Shown here piece after piece: positions 59,518 to 64,000 of a DNA stretch of 64,000 nt; positions within the stretch are counted from its first letter, which is position 1; each line of letters starts with the position of its first letter. The DNA lies in contig NZ_JASVWB010000002.1 in NCBI RefSeq assembly GCF_030287445.1, forward strand, positions 1,488,001 through 1,552,000, written 5' to 3'. The position numbers were made by a program, and so were the translations under genes. The notes below the pieces were generated by a model. The model made no database searches. It saw only the letters and a program-made list of their open reading frames with translations, and was not told the DNA's origin. Source of the DNA: Streptomyces sp. ALI-76-A. Lineage in GTDB: Bacteria; Actinomycetota; Actinomycetes; Streptomycetales; Streptomycetaceae.

Positions 59518-61179
59518 TCAACCGGTCGCGCAGGCCGCGCCGTTGAGCGTGAACGCGGTGGGGGCCGGGTTGGTGGCGCCCTTGGTGCCGATGAAGCCGA
59601 GGGTGACCGAGCCGTTCGCGGCGATGGTGGAGGTGTAGGAGGCGGGGGTGACGCTCACCGAGCCGCCGCTCTGGGTGGCGGTTCCGCCCCACATGTTGGT
59701 GACGGTCTGGCCGCCCGCGAAGGTGAAGCCGAGCGTCCAGCCGCTGACGGCCGTGGTGCCGGTGTTGCGGATGACGATCTCTCCCTGGAAGCCGCCGGAC
59801 CACTCGTTGGTGGCGCGGTAGCCGACCGAGCAGATGCCGCTGGGCCCGCTCGCCGTGGTGACGTTCACGGCCGCCGAGCGGGCCGAGCGGTTCCCGGCCG
59901 CGTCCCGGGCGTACACGGCGAAGCTGTACGCGGTGGCGGCGGTGAGGCCGGTCACCGTGACGGAGCTGCCGGTGGAGACGGCGACCTTGGTCTCCGAGCC
60001 GCCGGTGACCCGGACCACGTCGTAGCCGGTGACGCCGACGTTGTCGGTGGCTGCGGCCCAGGTGAGGGTGGCGGACGTGGCCGTCACCGCGGAGGCGGCC
60101 GGGGTGCCGGGGGCCGTCGGGGCCTGGGTGTCCCCCGGGTTGCCGCCGCCGAAGACCGTCGCCTCGCGGGAGGTCTGGGCGATGCCGTTCGCACCGTGGA
60201 AGATGCGCTGCCCCCAGGAGCTGAGCTGGTTCGGATCGAAGCCGATCGCCAGGTCGAGGATCGGGTCGGTGTTGCCGCTCCACGACCAGGCGAGGTAACC
60301 GAGGTCGAGCCGCTCGGCGGCGGCCATCATGGTGTCCTCGTCCGGGTCGCCCCACTGGTCGGCGGGCCCGCCGAACTCGCCGATGACGAGGGGCAGTCCG
60401 GCGTTGACGAAGGCGTTCAGGTAGTCGGTGATCTCCTGGGCGGTGTCGTAGACGCTGTACATGTGGATCGAGAAGATCAGGTTGCCGGTGGTGTCGGCGT
60501 CGTACACGGCCTGGGCGTTGGCGCGCATGACGCCCTGCCAGTCCTGGCCCCAGTTGGGCGCGTCCACCATGATGGTGTGCTCGAATCCGGCACCGCGCAG
60601 CTTCTTGACGGCGGCGATGGTGGGATCGGTCCAGCCGGCCGGGTTGGTGTTGCCCCACGGCTCGTTGCCGATGTTGATGATGACGTAGTTCTCTTCACCG
60701 GTCAGCACGCTCTTCAGGCCGATCCAGTAGTCGGCCGCGTGGTCGAGGGTCCCGGCCGCGGCTTCCTCGCCGTACCCGGTGGTGTCGTGCACCTCCAGGA
60801 CGCAGATCAGCCGGTTGGCCTTGCACTGGGCGACGACGTTCGCCACGTCGGCCGCGCTGTTCGCGGTCCAGCGGTGGCCGTCGGCGAGGACGACGCGGAC
60901 GGTGTTGGCGCCCAGCGCCTTGATGTCGGCCAGCGACTGCGTCTCGTTCGGATACCAGGTGTGGGCGTGGTTGACGCCCCGCATGACGAAGTCGTTGCCG
61001 TTGCCTTCTAGCAGTCTGCCGTCACTGATGTGCAGGCCGGTGGCCCGGGCGCCGGTCGCCTGGGCGTGGGCGACGGCCGGGCACAGCGCGCCGAGGACGG
61101 CGAGCCCGACGAGGGCAGCGAGCCCGGCCAGCAGCCTGGCCAGGGGATGGGTGCGCGTCGTGCTTCTTGCTGATCTCAC
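59518..61179 (-). CDS. secreted GH5_8 beta-mannanase with FN3 and CBM2 domains
   Basis: A 553-residue exported enzyme. After a signal peptide (cut near AHAQATG, residue 40), the GH5 subfamily 8 barrel spans about 45-340: FVMRGVNHAHTWYPNETQSL, VRVVLADGHRW, the acid/base Glu173 in INIGNEPWGN and the nucleophile Glu268 in VIGEFGGP, ending IFHGANGIAQTSREA. A fibronectin III module (about 353-440) and a CBM2 with its Cys pair (GICSVGYR ... GAACATG) follow. It hydrolyses beta-1,4-mannan. GTG at 61177-61179 with GGAG upstream. A perfect CebR-type box is 53 bp upstream, linking mannan and cellulose use. Confidence 0.92.
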   Translation of the reverse strand: MRSARSTTRTHPLARLLAGLAALVGLAVLGALCPAVAHAQATGARATGLHISDGRLLEGNGNDFVMRGVNHAHTWYPNETQSLADIKALGANTVRVVLADGHRWTANSAADVANVVAQCKANRLICVLEVHDTTGYGEEAAAGTLDHAADYWIGLKSVLTGEENYVIINIGNEPWGNTNPAGWTDPTIAAVKKLRGAGFEHTIMVDAPNWGQDWQGVMRANAQAVYDADTTGNLIFSIHMYSVYDTAQEITDYLNAFVNAGLPLVIGEFGGPADQWGDPDEDTMMAAAERLDLGYLAWSWSGNTDPILDLAIGFDPNQLSSWGQRIFHGANGIAQTSREATVFGGGNPGDTQAPTAPGTPAASAVTATSATLTWAAATDNVGVTGYDVVRVTGGSETKVAVSTGSSVTVTGLTAATAYSFAVYARDAAGNRSARSAAVNVTTASGPSGICSVGYRATNEWSGGFQGEIVIRNTGTTAVSGWTLGFTFAGGQTVTNMWGGTATQSGGSVSVTPASYTSTIAANGSVTLGFIGTKGATNPAPTAFTLNGAACATG

Positions 61180-61231
61180 TGCGGCTCCAGAGGGGAGTGA
61201 GCGCCAAGAAACTCAGGCATCGATGGGGTTA

Positions 61232-61245
61232 TGGGAGCGCTCCCA
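61232..61245. promoter_or_regulatory. perfect CebR-type operator
   Basis: TGGGAGCGCTCCCA matches the published 14-bp CebR palindrome at every base. It lies 53 bp upstream of the mannanase start, in the spacer after the amylase-family gene. Confidence 0.9.
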
Positions 61246-61301
61246 TGAAGCCATCACGTCGGGTACACGTCAAGACATCGCGCAGCCCGAACCGCCCGCC
61301 G

Positions 61302-62771
61302 TCACCAGGTCCCCGGGTCGGCGGCCGAGACGGACAAGACGTGGCAGTGCCAGGCTTCCAGGGCCACGAACAGCCCCTGGTCGGCCAGTTCGTCACCCTC
61401 ACGGTCGTACGTCCGCCCGGTGAGCAGGTCGGTCAGGCGGTGCCGTCGGCCTCGCAGGCCGTCCCAGCCGAGCGGCACCCACGCCCGGGCGGTGCGGTCG
61501 CCGTGGTTGACGACGACCAGGTGGCGGGCGTCCGGGTGCGTCCAGGTCCAGGCCAGCAGGTCGCGGTGGGTGTCGTCGTCCGGCCGGCCCCTCGGGTCCG
61601 CCTGCCGCCACTCGCCCCGGCGTACGGCGGCCGCGACCGGCAGCAGGCGGTCGTGGAACGCGCGCAGCGCCTCGTCGACCGGCTCCTGCGGCCCGCGCGA
61701 GAGGAACACCGGCAGGCGCACCCGGCGGCCCTCGAACTGGCCCTCGTGCCAGAGGGTCGCGCCGGGCAGCGTGGCGAGGGCCACGGTCGCCGCCCGTCCC
61801 CGCTCTCCCGGCAGGGCGGCGGCGGCCCGCGGCTCGTCGTGGTTCTCCAGGAAGCGGACCAGGCCCCGCTGGTGGGTGAGGCCGGCCCGCAGATGGCCGC
61901 GGACGGCGTCGGCGTCCTCGTGGAGCAGACGGTCGTAGAGCCGTTTGTCGTAACAGAGGTCGAAACCCTGCCGGTGGAGCGCCGCTTCGAGGTCCCAGTA
62001 CGCTTCCGCGACGAACAGCAGGTCCGGGTGGTGCTCGCGGACGCGCGTGACGACGTACGGCCAGAAGTCCTCGGCGGGCGGCGGGCCCGCGCGGTCCTGC
62101 CAGGTCCTCGCGAAGACGTCGTTCATCAGCAGCATCGCCATGTCGCAGCGCACGCCGTCCGCCTGGTCGCCGATGGACACGAGCGTGTCGACCGTCGCGG
62201 CGCGCAGGTCGTCGCTGAAGGCGTTCAGCTGCACCACGTCCGGCCAGGGCGGGAAGTACGGGTCCCGGCCCCGGGCGTAGACCCGTCCGCCGGCCTCGAC
62301 ATGGGCGCCGGGGGCCCGCGCCAGGTCGTCCGCGGTGCCCTGGATCAGGCAGCCGGGGCGTTCGGTGAGCCAGGGGTGGTCGGGGGCCACGTGGTTGGGC
62401 ACGAAGTCGACAAGCAGCCGCAGCCCGCGGGCGGCCAGCCGGGCACGGGCCTCGGCCAGACCCTCGGGCCCGCCGAGGGAGGCGTCGACAACGTAGTCCC
62501 TTACGCAGTACGGCGATCCGGTGATGTCCGCCTCGGTGAGGTCGGGCAGGGCCGCCCGGAACGACGCCAGGAGCCCCTCGTCCCCGAGGGCGATCCGCAC
62601 CCCGGCCGGGCTGCGCTCCCAGACACCCATCAGCCACACGGTGTCGACACCCGGTCGTGCGACCTGGTCCCAGACCTCGTCGGGCACGTCGCCGAGGGTG
62701 ACGGACCGGCCGTACCGTCGGCTCAGCTCACCGAGCCACACCAGGGTGTTGATCTCGAGGATCACCGTCAT
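61302..62771 (-). CDS. alpha-amylase family (GH13-like) glycosidase
   Basis: A 489-residue cytosolic barrel enzyme with the four GH13 regions in degenerate form: LLVDFVPNHVAPDHPW (region I), DGVRCDMAMLL with nucleophile Asp (II), LLFVAEAYWDLE with acid/base Glu (III), and FLENHDEPR (IV). A small C-terminal beta domain ends the protein. The N-terminal EINTLVWLGELSRRYG and GVDTVWLMGVWERSP match a group of uncharacterised actinobacterial amylase-family proteins. Substrate not known. ATG at 62769-62771, overlapping the stop of the small upstream ORF by four bases. Confidence 0.88.
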   Translation of the reverse strand: MTVILEINTLVWLGELSRRYGRSVTLGDVPDEVWDQVARPGVDTVWLMGVWERSPAGVRIALGDEGLLASFRAALPDLTEADITGSPYCVRDYVVDASLGGPEGLAEARARLAARGLRLLVDFVPNHVAPDHPWLTERPGCLIQGTADDLARAPGAHVEAGGRVYARGRDPYFPPWPDVVQLNAFSDDLRAATVDTLVSIGDQADGVRCDMAMLLMNDVFARTWQDRAGPPPAEDFWPYVVTRVREHHPDLLFVAEAYWDLEAALHRQGFDLCYDKRLYDRLLHEDADAVRGHLRAGLTHQRGLVRFLENHDEPRAAAALPGERGRAATVALATLPGATLWHEGQFEGRRVRLPVFLSRGPQEPVDEALRAFHDRLLPVAAAVRRGEWRQADPRGRPDDDTHRDLLAWTWTHPDARHLVVVNHGDRTARAWVPLGWDGLRGRRHRLTDLLTGRTYDREGDELADQGLFVALEAWHCHVLSVSAADPGTW

Positions 62772-63259
62772 GGCAGCGGCTCCTCACGGTCGCCGGGTGC
62801 CCTGCCGGGCGAGGCCGGTCCGGTGGGCGGCGCCGGGTCCCGCGCCGCCGCCGCGGTGGGCGCACTCTCCGCTCGTGCCGCCGTGGACGTACGCGTCACC
62901 GGCGCGGGCGTGGACGTACGCCTCGCCGGCCCCTGCGCCGGCGCCCTCGCCCCGGCGGTGGGCGCGGGCCCGGTCGTCGGTGCGGGACGACCAGGTGTCA
63001 CCGTCGGGGCTGTCGTCCCGCCGCCTGCCGTGTCCGGGTGCCGCTCGCTCAGGTGCGGGTCCCGGCGCCGTCGGGGCGCCACGCCCGCGCCTGCCTCCGC
63101 CGGCCGCCGCTCGGCGTCCGCACCGCCGTCACGCGCCATCGCCGTCCTCCTCGCCGCCCCGCCCGCGCGTCCGGAGTGGGACGGCTGGGGCGGGGCCGCG
63201 ACGGCGGAGGACGCCGCAGGGCGCCGTGGTACGGCTCGGGCGACCCTGGCCCGGCTCAC
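62768..63259 (-). CDS. small Pro/Ala/Arg-rich ORF coupled to both neighbours (uncertain)
   Basis: A 163-residue frame without recognisable domains, disordered-looking, with Thr/Pro-rich runs (TAPTVTPGRPAPTTGPAPT). Its GTG (63257-63259) overlaps the pyruvate carboxylase stop (GTGA), and its TGA overlaps the amylase ATG (ATGA), so it fills the gap exactly with four-base overlaps on both sides. That is how coupled genes are arranged, but in GC-rich DNA such a frame can also be chance. An internal ATG at 63137-63139 is another start. Might be real; function unknown. Confidence 0.35.
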   Translation of the reverse strand: MSRARVARAVPRRPAASSAVAAPPQPSHSGRAGGAARRTAMARDGGADAERRPAEAGAGVAPRRRRDPHLSERHPDTAGGGTTAPTVTPGRPAPTTGPAPTAGARAPAQGPARRTSTPAPVTRTSTAARAESAPTAAAARDPAPPTGPASPGRAPGDREEPLP

Positions 63260-64000
63260 GCCAACTCGACGAGCAGGTCGCCGCCCTCCACCTGCTGGAT
63301 CTTGTTGATCGCCAGCCGGGAGACCCGCCCGGCCCTGGGCGCGGTGATCGCCGCCTCCATCTTCATCGCCTCGATGGTGGCGACGGTGGCACCGGCGTCC
63401 ACCTCGTCCCCCTCGGCGACGGTGAGCGTGACGACCCCGGCGAACGGGGCGGCGACATGGCCGGAGTTGGCGCGGTCGGCCTTCTCGGTGGTGGGGATGT
63501 CGGAGGAGACCGCGGCGTCCCGGACCTGGATGGGCCGCAGCTGCCCGTTCAGGGAGGACATCACGGTGCGCATGCCCCGCTCGTCGGCCTCGCCGATGGC
63601 TTCCAGCGCGATCAGCAGCCGCACACCGGGGTCGAGGTCGACGGCGTACTCCTTGCCGGGCCTGAGCCCGTAGAAGAAGTCCTTGCTGTCCAGCAGGCTG
63701 GTGTCGCCGTAGGTGTCCCGGTGGGTCTCGAACTCGCGTGTCGGGCCGGGGAACAGCAGCCGGTTGAGGGTGGCGCGCCGGTCCTTCTCCAGGCCGGTAC
63801 GGTCCTCGGCGGTCAGTTCCTGGACGGGCTTGGCCTCGGCGCGGCCCTGGAGCGCCTTGCTGCGGAACGGCTCCGGCCAGCCGCCGGGCGGGGTGCCCAG
63901 CTCGCCGCGCAGGAAGCCGATGACGGAGTCGGGGATGTCGAACTTGTCGGGCGTCGCCTCGAACTCCTCGGGTGCCACTCCGGCGCCGACGAGGTGCAGT
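63256..64000 (-). CDS. pyc: pyruvate carboxylase, C-terminal part (5' end outside the window)
   Basis: The last 248 residues of pyruvate carboxylase, which makes oxaloacetate from pyruvate and bicarbonate. Visible are the end of the carboxyltransferase region, FDIPDSVIGFLRGELGTPPG, the PYC_OADA segment with SLLDSKDFFYGLRPGKEYAV and GMRTVMSSLNGQLRPIQVRD, and the C-terminal biotinyl domain with the biotin Lys in TIEAMKMEAAITAP. The frame is open to the right edge, so biotin-carboxylase and catalytic carboxyltransferase parts lie beyond. The stop overlaps the next small ORF. Confidence 0.96.
   Translation of the reverse strand, partial: LHLVGAGVAPEEFEATPDKFDIPDSVIGFLRGELGTPPGGWPEPFRSKALQGRAEAKPVQELTAEDRTGLEKDRRATLNRLLFPGPTREFETHRDTYGDTSLLDSKDFFYGLRPGKEYAVDLDPGVRLLIALEAIGEADERGMRTVMSSLNGQLRPIQVRDAAVSSDIPTTEKADRANSGHVAAPFAGVVTLTVAEGDEVDAGATVATIEAMKMEAAITAPRAGRVSRLAINKIQQVEGGDLLVELA

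Noticed and set aside
1..64000. Biosynthetic gene cluster, prophage or defence system
   Set aside because: No PKS, NRPS, terpene synthase, phage structural genes, restriction-modification or toxin-antitoxin pairs were recognised; the flavin monooxygenase and reductases are isolated.
1..64000. tRNA or rRNA genes
   Set aside because: No cloverleaf with a GTTC-arm and CCA-type ends or conserved rRNA stretches were noticed on reading; a tRNA search would be decisive.

Overview
This window is high-GC actinobacterial DNA that reads throughout like Streptomyces. GC at third codon positions is very strong, GTG starts are common, several secreted proteins carry Tat-type or long Ala-rich signal peptides, and the families present (DUF5134, DUF6214, DUF5997, LVIVD, Rv1733c-like, lactonase, FUSC, PucR) are typical of that genus. 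The mixture of secreted carbohydrate-active enzymes, many one- and two-component regulators, insertion sequences and at least eight decayed genes suggests an accessory, perhaps chromosome-arm, region; that placement is inference.

Layout. 1-6 kb: GNAT (cut by the left edge), a VOC protein, a decayed hydrolase remnant, MarR, DUF5134 membrane protein, M56 metallopeptidase and a PAP2 phosphatase. 6-12 kb: HAD hydrolase, TetR with a palindromic operator, a convergent LVIVD gene, divergent DUF305 lipoprotein, DUF6214, and an FprA-like ferredoxin reductase. 12-14 kb: an ArsR-type regulator divergent from an old yellow enzyme, with two matching operators. 14-18 kb: polysaccharide island 1, with a CBM2 esterase behind a dead GH62-like gene that still has a CebR-type box, then two pectate lyases (PL1, PL3) under a promoter carrying an AAGCGCTT operator. 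18-25 kb: membrane protein, BNR/Asp-box protein, a uracil-DNA glycosylase pseudogene split into two halves that flank an IS481 element and an intact inverted ung, then an N-acetylglucosamine-kinase-like gene and a CbiX-type chelatase. 25-36 kb: lactonase, FUSC/Lrp pair, HAD, a GH127 enzyme with an inserted LamG domain, PucR regulator, a HTH-less LysR effector domain divergent from DUF5997, and an internally deleted phosphotransferase.

36-48 kb: MarR, AAA ATPase, FAD monooxygenase, two alpha/beta hydrolases, an OhrR-type regulator, a chimeric gene remnant, an SDR-type reductase, and an NlpC/P60 protein with a decapeptide repeat and no canonical catalytic Cys. A minisatellite tract then leads to a GH115 alpha-glucuronidase whose upstream region shares the 15-bp operator found at the pectate lyases. 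51-59 kb: LuxR regulator and a PaoABCD-like molybdenum aldehyde oxidoreductase operon interrupted by a deleted IS110, with a divergent TetR and paired operators, followed by a frameshifted aminoglycoside phosphotransferase pseudogene. 59-64 kb: CBM2 beta-mannanase with a perfect CebR-type box, an alpha-amylase family protein, a small coupled ORF and the 3' part of pyruvate carboxylase.

Functionally, the secreted enzymes (pectate lyases, GH115, GH5_8 mannanase, CBM2 esterase, GH127, dead GH62) form a plant-cell-wall degradation theme tied together by two classes of LacI-type operator. The strain also shows a consistent signature of recent gene loss: internal deletions, one-base frameshifts and three TGG-to-TGA nonsense changes.
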